Positions 22,571 to 35,881 are shown, counted from the stretch's first letter. The stretch is DNA of 64,000 bases from Mortierella sp. BCC40632 (GCA_011634665.1 WAEK01000005.1:171001-235000), one strand, 5' to 3'. Numbers and translations: made by a program. Notes: a model not told the origin generated them from the sequence alone.

Positions 22571-25500
22571 TTTTTTTTTCCTTTTCGAAAACAAAGAGCT
22601 TGCTCTGTATTCCTCTTAACCGTTTTCTTTCTTTTTCGGATGCAAGTTTGAGTGCAAGTGCGGCTGCGGTAGGGGACAAGGCGCAGAGCTTTACGGTTCG
22701 GGTTAGCTTCCGAGTGTCTTTATAGTGTCTTGTCACCTTCCATAACGTCCTGATGATCATTAAGATGGAAATGGGGACCAATCTATAGTAGTTGATAAAA
22801 CGTTGATAGAAGGAAGGAAAGGCCTAAATTCCGACTTTGTAAAATCGCCATCGACGCATAGAATGATGGATATGAGGATCCATCCGGCGTTTTTTCTAAT
22901 TGCCTCTCCACCCTTTCCTCCCCCTTCCCCCTCTTTCCTTTTCCTTTCGGCCCGGAACACTTTCTTTAATGGCGCTAATGAGTAAGCCCAGTCAGGAAGC
23001 TTGTTTGTTGCTATTTGGGGCGATGCTTTATTGAGCCAGATGAGAAGGGAGGTCAGACACTCTTGGATGGAAGAAACATATTGCTCATTCCTCTCTTCCG
23101 AAGAAGCTTTAAACCCATCCAACCCGAGCTCGCCTTTACCTTTCACCTCTCTTTTTTCTTTCTTTCTTTCTTTTCTCCAAGTATCATGCTCTCAAGCTAT
23201 TTATCACGTCCCCTGCCCACGCATGAACGCACGTATTCTGTGTGTGCCTTCTGCCGCGCGTGCGCGCGCCCCGCCCTTTGCCCCTGAATCCTTCCCTCTC
23301 TCTATCTTCCCCCCCTCATTTATTTATCCTGCCCAAGAGAGGAACGATAGGTACCTATCCTATCCCGCCCACAGTCCGATTGATTCATGCGAAGCATCTT
23401 GCTCATGGTCGGACAAAATCTGAGAGAGAAAGAGTGAAAATAAGAGATGGGTTTGTTCGACTATTGAACCATTACTACCTTGCATAGGAAAGAGGGTTTC
23501 CCGCGCATTCTCCGGGTGTTGAATTGTTTGTCTGACAAAAAAAAAAAAGCAGAGCAGTTTGCCTCTCACCCATGTCAATGGTCTGCAATCTTTCTTTTCA
23601 TACGGGTCTTCTTTTTCTTTCTTATTTTCTTTCTTATTTTCTTTCTTATTTTCTTTTTTTGTGCGTGTTTTATTGTTGTTGTTGTTGTTGTTGTTGTTAT
23701 TGTTGTGTTGGGTATTCGCTCCATTCCTGCAAAAAAAAAAAAAAAAGCTATGGACTGTTTATCTTGTGTTTTTATTCTCGAAAACAAGGATGAAGCCCGC
23801 GCATTTCTTCTGAAGAATGCTGTTGTTTTGCGGCAGGGACAGAGAGATAGACAGAACGGGTAGATGAACGAACGAACGAACGAACGAACCAACGGACGGA
23901 TACATTGTTTATTGCGTCGTAAGTCTCTTTTGCTGAACTTGCGCACCGTTCATCACTCTTTTTTCCCTATCTCTCTCCCTCTATCATTCTCTCTCTCAGA
24001 TGATACACAAGAACGAAAAGAAAAAAACCCCGAAGAAGGCGACCCAAAAAAAAAAAAAGACATAAACAAGGAGTCGAACGAGTTGGACGAGCAAAGTAAA
24101 AGCAGACCTCGTTGCCACTGAGTGGGCTGGGCTTTGGTTGAAGGTTGAAAAAAAAAAAAACGAGGGCATCGGATGAGCCCATCTTGGGAGGGAGAGGGAC
24201 AGGGAGGGAGAGAGAGAGATTGGACAAAGGCCCTTCTACGTTCTTTATTTGCTGGACCACGCCAAAGCATAAACGGCTGGTGCGGAAGTCGAGACTAGGG
24301 AGAGAGAAAAGGAAAAAAAGGTCTGAGGAGCTGCCCCGCAGCAAAAACCATTGGCTGTATCAACGTGTAGCGCTGCTCAGAAAGTGAGTAGGGGGTGAGA
24401 GAGAGCAAGAGAGAGAGAAAAGTAGAGAAAAAGTGTTACAGGACTGTAGGGCTTGGAGGAGCGGGCGCAGACACAGGCTTACAGGCAGCCCCACTTGCGC
24501 GCAACCAAAAAAAACCACGTCCAAAGAGCTCGACAGTCCAAGAGCACATACCCCGTCCTAGGCAGTAAGCAGCGGGAGTCTCTTTTCCGCATATTGGTCT
24601 CGAAGCGCTTGTTCAATTAGGCTGTCGCATACCGCGACCCTGGGCATGGCCCAAGGGAAAAAGAAGGAGGATAGACGGAGGCAGCGTGTATGCGTGTGAG
24701 TGTGTGAGTGTGTGAGTGTGTGAAAAGGGAGAGACCTCATGTTTTGATGGACCATTGGCAACGCTTTCTTGAGTCATGATAGACTGCGGTAAGAGAGTAC
24801 GAAGAGGGCCTGAATAATTACATAAGACCATTGCATGTTCTGCCCGCATGAAATCCTAATCGTGACTGACTGGGAGGACTAGGAAAAAAAAAAGGACTGG
24901 TCGCATGCGTTTGGAGCATGGGTACATTCCCTTCCCGCCAATTTTATGACTGTGCCAATGCTCTCTCTTTCTTTCTCTCCCTTCCTGGGTCGAATACTCA
25001 GCTGCCTGACCAACCTTGTTGGTCTACTCATTCAACGCCCATCCGAGGGATGGATCTGACAAACCCTGATATCCCAACTTTTTTTTTTTTTTTTTTCTAG
25101 CTCAGAACGAGACCACTTAAAGACTCATACGCAATTGCACGTTGTAGTCAAAACACACAACGCATACGCACACACGAACACGTCTATGCAGATACAAGGT
25201 CGAGCTGGACCGCTGTTTTCGCTGGGCTGCACCATGACCTGATTTCGGAGGACATTGGCTGCGCTCAGGCCAAACGAACAGGTGAAAGTCAAGACAAAGC
25301 AGAGAGACCAAAAGGCATTGAAGTGAGCCAAACTGAGATAGAGAGTAGTGACAAAGGCGATGAGTGAGTAAAAGTGAGTGAGAGCAAGAGCGAACTCAAA
25401 GAGCAAGAGACAGAGAAAGAGAGTGAGTGTATGTATAAAGCGAAAACGATGGCCTAGGTAAACAGGATGACGGGCAAGAGTAGCGCTTTCTAACGCTCTT

Positions 25501-26072
25501 CCGCGGAGTTAAAATCGACTAGGGAGTTCGAGACACGATAGAGCTCGCTTCCTCCTCTCACTCTTACTCCCTCTTTCCTTTTTTCTCTCTCTCGTTTGAC
25601 TCTCTTCTTTAGGTCCAAGGTAGGACACCTCCAACACAGGTCGCCAGCATGAATGAGATTCCGCAACGGCCGGAGCCCTTCCTCCTTCCATCCTTTGTGT
25701 AAACAGCCAGGCCTGCCTACGATGCACAACGTGGTCATGCCCGTGTGTAAATGTCCGTCGTCGTGTAGCCATGAGCAAGCTATATCGAGCCCTGTGTCCT
25801 AGCGGACGGCGAGGACGGGGGGACAGGGCACGGCCATAGCATTCATGGCTTGCCAATGGCGGGAACAGGTTACGCACAGGGCGACATATACATACACTTA
25901 CAACACACACACACACACACACACATTCACTCTCTACTCTCCCTTCCCCAGCTGATCAAACGGGCCAGTTCGTCTAACGGGCGGCGCACCAATCCGACGC
26001 TTGCGAGTGTCTTGCCTGCTCATTTCCGTGTACGATGTGTTCAGCTCGAGCCCTTGTCGAGGCCTTTTTGGC

Positions 26073-26566
26073 CCACGGTCACCGGTCGACCGAACACGAC
26101 CCACTCGACCATTTACGGACCGTGGAAGGGCCAGACGAGGAGAAGAGGGGTGTGCGCGAGTAAGCGCGACAAAAAATAGCTCTAAGCTCGAGTCGAACCA
26201 AGAGAGAGAAAGAGAAAGAGAGAAACTGGAAAATTAAAAAAAATAATAGGGGGAGGAAGAAGAGAAGAGAAAAGGAGAAAGAGAGAGTCTGTATGCGAGA
26301 GGCCCCGCTGTTGGCCACGACCAAAGAGTCGACAATAAGCGCGGATGAGGACCGTGGAGTGAGGGCACGAGGGTGAGCAGCGTGAGCGCGGATAGGCTGG
26401 CTCATGTTCATCGGTCGCGGGATAGCACACAGACAATTTGGTCTTCAAGCTTTGGATGGCTCTGTGGGGCTTCTGAGAAGCGCGCGCGCGCGCCCGCTCG
26501 CCCCGATGGCGAGACAGTGAGATGAACGTTCATCCAAGAGCGACCAGTGAGGTCGAGAGACCGTGG
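26073..26566. promoter_or_regulatory. Cluster of four GACCGTGG octamers
   Basis: Four exact copies occur within 494 bp: 26073-26080 (minus orientation, CCACGGTC), 26118-26125, 26350-26357 and 26559-26566 (plus). A related palindromic block with CCACGGACC and CCAACGGTC lies at 27212-27239. One chance copy per about 32 kb is expected when both strands are counted, so clustering suggests a protein-binding site, though no factor is known to me. Confidence 0.4.
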
Positions 26567-26852
26567 TCGTGCCCTTGTTTGACCGGCAATGGGGTGGAAA
26601 GCAAGAGTACCATATCTCCTATCGGCACAACCTGCTCGTCACAGCTAGACTAGTCGGAGGCTACCTTTCTTCATCCATCCCCGCGGTATCTCTCTGAAAA
26701 GGCTGGGTATTCTCGATAATGGGCAAATATCGCTCTGAGACTCCGCTCAACTGGCGCTGCTGTGTTGAGAGTAAATAAGGAAGTGGAGATTGAGAGCGAG
26801 AGAGAATGGGTGAAAAAAAAAGAGAGAGAGTGTGTGTGTGTGTGTGAGTGGG

Positions 26853-26854
<2 letters not shown>

Positions 26855-26906
<52 letters not shown>
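26855..26906. repeat. (GA)n microsatellite, about 52 bp
   Basis: An AG dinucleotide run directly following a GT repeat (26831-26848) in the gene-free region upstream of the transcription factor. Confidence 0.9.
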
Positions 26907-26908
<2 letters not shown>

Positions 26909-29900
26909 AGGCCCACTCATTACGAGTCAGTGCGTCAAAAGAGTTTGTCTCTCTCTCTCTCTCTCTCTCCTTTATCCTCCCAACAACAACATTACAACAA
27001 TAGAAATTAGAAATAGCCAACAAGTAACAGACGACAAATAGTAAGCAGTAACAGGGGATGGTGAAGGAGAGGGAGAGAGGGACCCTGTCTCGAGCATGGA
27101 ACGTTTTGACCGGTCTTCCCTGGGCGAGGTAAAGGGAAGGGACCAGGGCAGGTAGGGCTGAGAACAAGTCAGGACTGGATTCGGTCTGCGCCGCGGTTGC
27201 CTTCCTTTCCACCAACGGTCATGGTCCACGGACCGATGGTCATGATTACCCGTTCTCTGTCTTCTCTGGTTCTACCTTCCACTCGCTGCTCCTCCACGGC
27301 CCTTGCGTCGCGTCTTGGGCCGTGGCCTAGACAGCGCCCCCGTTGGCCAGATGAATCAGATTCGATGCATAGAATAGCCGGCACAGCCTGTCTATTACTT
27401 TGACCGCACGACCGTCCACTAGATCCAGTGGACAAGGGAACGAAAGAAATAGTGGAAATGAGATAGAGAGAAAGAGAGAGAGAGAGAGAATGAGAGAGAA
27501 AGAGAAAGAGTGAGAGTAAGAGCAGAGGGGGCATACGAAGGAGAGGGAGGCGGATAATGACTGCCGTGTGAGTACCGCTTCAGCGAACAACTGCTGGGGT
27601 TTGCGTGAGGCACTTGCAGTTTGACCATCCCCGTTTTTCTGGTCGGACGAGCAACGGAACCGGCATCTGTCAATCCGTTTGCCCGTCCCCCTCAATCTCT
27701 CACTCTCTATCTCTATAGCCCTCCACCACCGTTAGATGGGACAGAAGAGGAGAGAATTATGTATGATGTCGAAGTACCTTTTTTTATGTTGTTTTAATGT
27801 TTTTATTTTCCAGAACAGCGGCTCCCTCAGTAGGCACCCAACGCGGGCATTGCCCTTCACAAAACGGCCTATTTTTTTTTTTCTCTCGAGATCCTCTGGC
27901 CGCGAGGCTATCGTAAAGAGCCTCTAGGATGGGATCCCTAGGCCACACCCTCTGCTGAGGACGAACCCGCAGCGTCGGGTCGGTGAAATTACAATCAAGC
28001 TGTCGATACTCCTTGTTTGCTGTCCGTTGCCGCTCCGACTCAACCAACCTTCATTCCTACCGACCATGGCTAGAGTCCTCACCGGGTCAGTAACAGACAA
28101 AGAGGCACGGAGGAGGTCCTCACAGCCACGGCCACAGCTGGTAGTAGAGACTGCTTCAGAGGAGAGGTAGAAGGGAAGAGAGAGAGGAGAGAGAAAGAGA
28201 GAGAAATTAAGGAAAGGCGGTCTGATGAGGCCCAATGGATGCAGGGCGTTGGGCGTGAGTGAATGGCGAGTCAAAGAAATGAATAGGGCCAGGCACTTGA
28301 TGAGAGGGGAGGATCGGGATAGAGAGGGGTGTGTGTGTTGGCTGGGGACGCAGAGTGGCGCCCTGATGCCCAATCCCGCTGCCGTCGCCCATCGCCGTTG
28401 TCGTAGCCGTTGTCGTTATTATCGTTTCCCACTCGACGGTCCTTCTCTCTCGATGACTCTGTCCTCTCTCCCTCGCCCCTGCTGCTAATTAACCAGCTGC
28501 CCAGTGAGGCTGCTGATGCCGTGCGAGGGTTGCGAGGCCATTGGTCTCTGGGTGAGGAAGCAGCCCTGTGTCATGCAAGCATGTCGCCTCTCCTTTTGGC
28601 GGGAGTGCCTCTGCACACAAATTCGCATGCATGGTCCATGGTATACTAATTAAGTCTAGCTTATTCAATCCATTCCATAGCATTTTCCTTATTGTTACTT
28701 TATTCTTTCCCTGTGCTGTAAATGTAATTGAATCGCAAAACAAAATCTGGCGTTGAATCGCCCAGCGATTCTCACTCACTCGAACTCACTCACTCGAACT
28801 TTTGAGAGCACACACACACCCGCATACACATTCAATTCTCTTACTCTCTCGACACAATACACAAACACAGGCGAGCTAACCTAGGCACTGTAGCCAGGGT
28901 CACGGTACAAGACAAGCATTCCTTGGCCTGCGCGACCTCTCCTCAGCAGCTCGTCAGCGCACTGCAGCCGCGGACCAAGGCCATGTCTGGCCATTCTGTA
29001 TTTAAATCGTGCCAGCCCCCCCCCCCACTTCGCGCGCGATGCCGAGAGATCGTACCTTGTCTCTCACTCACTCACTTGCTCTTTCTTGTCTTCTCTATTT
29101 TCTCTCTCTCTTTCTCACTCTCTCTCCTCCCCGCGCCCTCTTTTACTTCTACTTCTTCTCCTTCTCCTCCACTATCTTTTGCCGCGTGCTCTCTGTACAC
29201 TCTGTGTCGCCTTGTCCCGCCGCTGTCTTTCCACCCCTTTCACCTTCTCTCCGCTTCCTTACACTCACTGGTCTCTCGCGCTCCCGCCCAGCCCAGACTA
29301 GTGAACAGCCCTTGCCCAGCGCAGACGACTCTGTCTCGTACTCTTATCCAGTGTCCCTTTGTCGAGCATAGCACTCGCGCTGCCCTATTTAATCCGCACC
29401 GAGATCCGCCTCCTTTTGCTTCTCTCATTCCCTCGCCTCGCCTCACTGCCTCGCCTCCTCACCAACTCGCACTTTGCTCTAGCCCTGCCTTGCCCTTCCT
29501 TACCCTGCTCTGCCCTTCCCCGCTGACGTCGCAGTCCTCGCCTCTCTCTTAGCCCAGTCATCCCCGCCCCGTGCACACTGCCCACCATTGGTCGTCGTCA
29601 TCTCGACTGCAGCCGCGCTCACACTCTCTTGTCCTGCACGCAAGCATCTGTGCTCTCTGCTCCCCGCCCCGGTCTTCGCCACTGCTCTCTATTGTTGTGT
29701 AGCGCCGGTCGCCCTTGCCCTCTCTCTCCTTCTCTCCCTCTCTTTTTCTCTCTCTTGCCCTTGCCGCTCTTGCTCGCAGGATCGGCTCGACTCTTTGACA
29801 TTCGACCGTTTCTTGGTGTATATGCGAAAGAGCTTGTCTATCCATAAGTCAGCTTGCCCACTCTTTCTGTTCTTTTCTTGTTTTTTGCTCCGCCTGCATG

Positions 29901-30402
29901 GGCATCTCTGAGATCCTTTTGCTTCGGCCATAAGCTCTCAGCTGCACATCGGCACAAAAAAAAAAAAAAGAAGGCTGAATAAAACGAACCCATCTCTCAA
30001 GTCATTTTAACCATAACCCGCTATTGACAGGTACAGTCCCCAGTCCTCCCCCCTCACCACCAACCCTGAGCGATGACCTCTTCCGAACAAAGCCATCGCT
30101 GGGCTATGTGTGGCTGCTTCTGTTTTCTCGCCATTAACCTTCTCTCTCTTTCTCTTCTCTCTTCTTTCTTTCCTCACTTCTCTCTCTCTCTCTCTTTACT
30201 CCGGCTGTGCACGAATGCCCTAATAACTACAAGACGGCCTCTGCCTTGACACAGCTCAACTGAAATATATTCTCTCTCCCTCTCTCTCCCTCTCCTCCCT
30301 TCGTGCCTCCTCCAGACATACTCTCTCCTACTCTCACTGATACCTTTATTTTGCATCCATTCGTATTCATTTTCCACCCTTGACCCTTTCCTCACACACA
30401 CA

Positions 30403-32127
30403 ATGCCCACAACATCGGCCTCGTTGCTCCTCTGTACAGACAGGGTCCCAGAAGCAATGTCATTGCAAACCTCACCAACACGGTCCCGGCCACATCCTCA
30501 TACCCTCGGCCTTGCCCCCTCACAACACGCCCCTTCACATCTCTATCAGACGACGGCTGGCCCCGTCTATGCATTTGGGTCCCCAGCCGGTCTGGGTCTC
30601 TACCACCATGACTCGTTGATCCCAGCTACACATGAATACTGCATGCAAGATGCGAGATCGCCACAGGACGACCATAGCCTCATGACAAACTCGATGCAGA
30701 GCCTCTCTGTCTTTTCATCGCTCGAGCACCCACAGCCGACGACTCCCCTCACCCACTCTATCCCAGTCCTTGGGCCCATGGCTGCACACAGCCCGTTCTC
30801 GCACCCACACGCGATTGGTTCCAGCCCAACCCCAACTCGGCATCGCCTGTCCCCAGTCGAGCACTCGCCCTCAACTGTCTCGACCTCTTCCATGTCCTCC
30901 TCACCCATCCCTGTGCCTGTCGCCTTTGACGAGATGACTACGACTGTTCCTGTCATTGCCTGTGCAGCTTGCAAAAAGTCTCACATCAAGTGCGACAGTG
31001 GTCGCCCATGCCAGAATTGTCTCAAGAACCCCAACAAGGCTGCCACCTGCCGTGATGCTGTGCCCAAGCCCCGTGGCCGGCCAAAGGGTGGAAGCAAGGC
31101 TGCCGCAAATGCTCTTCAGCAGGCCAAACTTGATCATTTCCAACAACAACAGTTTCAACAGCAATTGCATCGCCAACACACTCTTGGTTTGACGTTTCCG
31201 CATTCAAGACCACATCCACCTGCATTGGCACCCCATTCCATGTCTCCCATGCCTCGGATGAGCCCTATCCAGACGGACGGGTTCCATTACGCGAGCCACC
31301 CACACCAAGTTCTCTCCCGGAGTACTCCCACATCGCCTGCAGCGATTGACCATCGGCCCATTCTTCCCAGTCGGAGGCCTTCCTTGCCCTCGTGGCGGTC
31401 AGTGTGCACATATAACAATAGCCATAGCAGCCCCTTGCCAGGGTCTGTGCCCGAGTTTGCGGATGAGGAGCAGGTCTCCTCACCTTTGGCGACGGCCGGT
31501 ACTTGGTCTACTTCAGCTGTGACCGCGGCGATACCCGAGTCGGCCATGATGGCCCCCTCGCTCTGCTTCCCGTCGACAACGTCGTTGCTGGCGACGGCAG
31601 GGACGACGGCAGCAGTGGTCATGGGTCCCCAGGGGATGTTGGCCACGACACCCTACGGCATGGCGCCAACGACTCCAGGCAGTGTCGCAACAAGTCCGAA
31701 CCCAAACCACCCGGGCTTTGACGGTCTTCAAGCACATGCGACGGCCGCAGGGTTTCCTTTGGTCGACGTCCAGGCGTACTCGCCCCAGCCAATGATCGAG
31801 AACCCATACTTTACCATGTCTCACCAGCATCATTCTCAGCAGCAGCAGCAGCAGCAGCAGCATGCGTCCATGATGAGCCTAGGTATGCCCACGTCCACGG
31901 CTCTGCACCCGATGCACGGCTACTACTCAGAGACCCCGCTCGATGCAGAGTCGATGACGGACGATGTGACGAGCGACGATAGCGACGAGTCGGAGACGGT
32001 GGATATGGTGGTGGCCCATCCCGGTCTTGCCTATGGTCCTCCAACTGGCAAGTTGCCAACGGACATTCATCTCCAGATGTTGTATTCGCCATCGCCACGC
32101 TCGATGCTAGATCAAAGGCAATTTTAA
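30403..32127 (+). CDS. Zn(II)2Cys6 transcription factor with AT-hook
   Basis: A single uninterrupted frame encodes 574 residues. The binuclear zinc cluster has Cys187, Cys190, Cys197, Cys203, Cys206 and Cys216, matching the CX2CX6CX5CX2CX9C pattern of fungal Gal4-type regulators. The core is CAACKKSHIKCDSGRPCQNC. Immediately after it, residues 221-228 read PKPRGRPK, an AT-hook core (GRP flanked by basic residues) that would add minor-groove contacts. The rest is low complexity: Pro/Ser/His-rich N-terminal half, a Gln-rich segment after the AT-hook (about 238-262), a poly-Gln run near residue 480, and an acidic Asp/Ser stretch near the C-terminus. No fungal-specific middle homology domain is visible. 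It is nuclear by family. Target genes and orthologue are unknown. The gene sits in about 15 kb with no neighbours. Confidence 0.85.
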   Translation: MPTTSASLLLCTDRVPEAMSLQTSPTRSRPHPHTLGLAPSQHAPSHLYQTTAGPVYAFGSPAGLGLYHHDSLIPATHEYCMQDARSPQDDHSLMTNSMQSLSVFSSLEHPQPTTPLTHSIPVLGPMAAHSPFSHPHAIGSSPTPTRHRLSPVEHSPSTVSTSSMSSSPIPVPVAFDEMTTTVPVIACAACKKSHIKCDSGRPCQNCLKNPNKAATCRDAVPKPRGRPKGGSKAAANALQQAKLDHFQQQQFQQQLHRQHTLGLTFPHSRPHPPALAPHSMSPMPRMSPIQTDGFHYASHPHQVLSRSTPTSPAAIDHRPILPSRRPSLPSWRSVCTYNNSHSSPLPGSVPEFADEEQVSSPLATAGTWSTSAVTAAIPESAMMAPSLCFPSTTSLLATAGTTAAVVMGPQGMLATTPYGMAPTTPGSVATSPNPNHPGFDGLQAHATAAGFPLVDVQAYSPQPMIENPYFTMSHQHHSQQQQQQQQHASMMSLGMPTSTALHPMHGYYSETPLDAESMTDDVTSDDSDESETVDMVVAHPGLAYGPPTGKLPTDIHLQMLYSPSPRSMLDQRQF

Positions 32128-32674
32128 GAAAAAGAAAAAAAGAAGAAAAAAAAAAAAAGAGATCTGCATCGGCATGGCTATCGGCATGGCGTAGGCAGGG
32201 ACCTGGAATGGCGTGTTGTAGAGGGGAGGGGGAGAAAGTAAGAGTCCCAGTCCCACGAGCAGATTGTTTATAACTCTCGTGGCTCTAAACAGGCGCTGCC
32301 GACCTGTGTCTGCATGCACGCTATAGAGAGTGTGAGAGCTCTTCTCTATCTCTTTTTCTCTCTTTCTCTTTCTTTTCTCTTTGGTTCCTCTTCTTTCTAT
32401 CTTTCTTTCTTTCTTTGACTGCCCCCACCATCGATGATGAGGGGTTTTTTTTTATTTTCTTGCTCGCTCTTTCTCTCTCTTTATTTTTTTTTTTATCTTC
32501 TCTCTTTCCATTGACCCTACAAGGAGGCGAGCGCCTTGGAGGAGGAGGAAGGAGAAAGGATGAGGGGAGGAGGATGACATGAAAAGTGTATTTAGCAACA
32601 AAAAAAACCTCAGCTCCACATTACTATTGTTTCTTTACTATTTGTTATTGTTACTTTCTCTTGCACAATACAAC

Positions 32675-32675
<1 letters not shown>

Positions 32676-32718
<43 letters not shown>
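32676..32718. repeat. Poly(A) tract, 43 bp
   Basis: An uninterrupted run of A, followed by CAGC/CAAC-type short repeats and a second A run (32754-32771). Confidence 0.95.
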
Positions 32719-32722
<4 letters not shown>

Positions 32723-34632
32723 ACCAGCCAACCAGCCAGCAAGCCAGCCAGTCAAAAAAAAAAAAAAAAAAGTTCCTCGGCATAATTGCGTTCAAAGTAT
32801 CTCTGTAGCATATCTTCTCCCTTTTATTCTTCTATTCAATCCACCATCTATACTCTTTTTTTAACAATTAAAGGAAAAAATGACCCAAAAAACAAGAGTG
32901 AACTATGCGTGTCATATGCAACGATGCCTACTGGAGCGAACTGGTTGCTCTCGTATTTTCTTGATGCACCTGGCTGGCATCTTTTAGAGCTGTGTGTGTG
33001 TATGTGTGAGTGAGTGAGTAAGAGTAAGGTGCCTGTGGGTTGGCCCCTGGAAGTGTACATTTTCTTGACATTCTCGTGTCCCCCTCTCCTCCTCCCTCCT
33101 TCCTTGCCTTTGGCTCTCAACTCTCACTCTCGAGAGGTCGTTCTGTCTCCCAGAGTATCTCGCCTTTTGATCCTTTTCAGTACCTTTTTTACCCGCCAAG
33201 CCCAGCAAACGGATGGTCCTCGTTGGACGAACCGTTGTGAGATCCGGTTGTACACATCAGAGAGTATACAACAACAACAACAACAACAACACAACAACAG
33301 ACACGCAGCTGTTCTTTCTGTCTCTCTCCTCTTTCTCTTTCTCTCTCTCTCTCGCTCGCATACAGATATCCCATCGAAAATACACTCTTTACTGCTACAA
33401 CTTTTTTCTCGATGGCGCACACGCATTTACACATGCACTCATCTGTAAAATATACCAAAAAAAAAAAAAAAAAAAATTCAACTCCTCTCACGCGTGCACC
33501 ATGCCTTACAGGAACCCATAAGAGAATCATACGAGATTTTGGCGTTGAAGCAAGAAAGTGAGGGGTGAAAGGGAAAAGAGGGAGAGAGAAAAAGGGGAGA
33601 GGAAGAGGGAGGGGGGGATCCTCTCCCCCGCGCGCGAAATACCTCTGCCGATATACCCGGTCGCCGTTCCACCTCTCTTCACACGCTCTTTCTGCCCTTT
33701 TTTTATTTTATTTTATTTTATTTTTTACTCATCACGTTCCCAACAACCTATTTTTTTTTTTTTTTTCTCTTTTTGGCTCATTTGTCCAGAGTCCGGTCGC
33801 CTTAATGGCAGGCAAACGGAATGCTCCCTTTTTTTTTTTTTTTTTGTTGATCCAAGACCTTTTGTTGTGGTTGCCATTTTTTATTTTTTTTTTTTTTTTT
33901 TTTCTATCTTGTCACATATCATTCCCTAGCGTCGGACAGGGTCCAACGGACAAAAAGGACAGGGTGTGTCTGAAAGATGTGAGTGAAAAAGAAAGAAAGA
34001 AATGGGAAAAAGGGTCAATGTGGAGTTAATTGATCAAAAAAAAAAAAGGTGAAACCAAACAGGCTAAGAAGAGCTTTTTAAGGCGCACCAATAAAAGACT
34101 TTAAGCATGTATAATCCATATAAAAAAAGGTTGAAAGGAAGGGTTAAGGGATCTTCATCTGCAACGTTCTGTTCGATGGTGTGCCCAAAAAAAAAAAAAA
34201 AAAAAAAATGTATATATAAAAAAGCGAACGAGCATATCTTAGCGCAGCATTGCATATGCTGATATGCACATGGCAAGTAAACCTGCTTCTTGGCTTGCAG
34301 CAGTTAGCAGCAAGAGAAATCGAACGGAGATCCGATTGCCATCTAACATACCACAATCAAGAGAAAAAAGACATAGGCTTGAGAGGAGAAGCAAGGGAGG
34401 TTGAAAAAGAAAAAATGTGTGTGCGTGCGTGAGGGTCGATGGCTGTTTGGGTCGGTATTTCGTGTTTTGGGTCGGTCCCACTCTATCAAAAAAAAATAAA
34501 AAAACTCTTCAGAGTGGGCGAGACATAATGTGGACAGAGCGGACAAAATAAAAAGGTGGTTTTGTCATCAACAATGAGGCACATACTCTCTTTATCGAAA
34601 GAAGAAGAGAGGCACTTTACTTCACTCACACA

Positions 34633-34760
<128 letters not shown>

Positions 34761-35881
34761 ACACTCACACATATTCAACACGGTTAGTCTACTGAGGAGT
34801 GAGAAAAAAAGTTTGGGTTTTGATTTGCGTTGACCAATGCGCGGCAGGGCAGGTCAGGTACGACCTCCGACAAAGGGAGGAGCTGATGGCCATAGCCGAA
34901 GGAAAGAGAGGAAGGGCCACTCAAGTGCTGAAGCGAGAAGAAAGGGGTCTCTTACGACAGGGTGAAGAGAGAAGAGAGAGAGAGAGAGAGTGTGTGTGTG
35001 TATATGTGTGTGTATGTGTGTGTGTGTGCGTGTGTGTGTACAATTACCCTGGTACATTACTATCTCATCCATCTCTCGGTTCATATCCCTCTCACTCTCT
35101 ATCCTCTCCATTTTCTCAATCGTGGTTCCATCCAAACCTGCTCAATAAGGCGCGTGTTGCATTTGTGTATGTGGAATGTATGCGTAATACCCTAACCCGC
35201 CCTCCCTTCACTCCCTCTCTTCCTCGTCTGTCCTTTGCCTGTCCACACTGGGAGGGTCAATCGTGCGTGTAGGAAAGAAAATAATAACAAGAGAGGTACG
35301 GCTGTGCGACTGCGTCGGCCTGACGACCTGCGTGGAGACAGAGTTTGATGCGCAGAGAACGGAAGAGTCGGAGAGGTGAGAGAGAGGGAGGTAGAAAGAG
35401 AGAGGGAGAGGGCGGCTATCTAACGAGAGCATCTGGATAGCCCACACTTGGGTGGGTCGAGTGTATCTGTGTGTGTGTGTGAGAGAGAGAGATGTTGAGC
35501 CGCTAACAGAGCCAGAGTCAATCAGCTTTCCTCTCGCTAGAGCCAGGGAAAAACAGTTGTGCGTCTGTTGTCTGAGGGAAAAAACAAGGAGACTGAGCGT
35601 GAAAAAACAAATAACAAAGAGTAAAAAGAAAAAAAAAAACGGCGCACCCACCTCCTCCCACCATCATCCCCACCACCTTCTCCCTTTCTCATCCTCTTCT
35701 TTACCCACAAACCCACTTCTGGTCAACCTTCTTTTTTTCCCTCTCTTCCCAGACTCAGATACGGTTGCTTAGTCCGAAATCTTATATCGGGCCCGACCTC
35801 TCGATGAGGCCCGAGAGAGAATTGCAGTGCAAATCTTTCTTGCCCTTTTTTCCCCTTTCCTCTCCATTTCCTCCTCCTATC

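Larger units (their letters stand above)
22571..30402. promoter_or_regulatory. 7.8 kb gene-free region upstream of the transcription factor
   Basis: I could not build any gene in this stretch on either strand. Open frames in it are low-complexity products of CT, GA, CAC and poly-T tracts. It contains many microsatellites: GAAC repeats (23866-23887), GTGTGA repeats (24693-24722), CA (25904-25924), and GA (26855-26906). It also holds a GC alternating tract (26479-26492) and a cluster of the octamer GACCGTGG at 26073-26566. The last 1.5 kb before the regulator is strongly C/T-rich on the plus strand, typical of fungal promoters and 5' leaders. Confidence 0.5.

Noticed and set aside
22760..23146. 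Minus-strand frame of 128 codons upstream of the secreted protein.
   Set aside because: It contains a simple Gly/Glu/Lys tract from a purine repeat and has no recognisable domain. Promoter sequence is the simpler reading.
32579..32864. Overlapping frames encoding poly-Lys or poly-Phe proteins.
   Set aside because: They are translations of the A43 run and its neighbours. The same applies to many frames over T, CT and GA tracts across the window.
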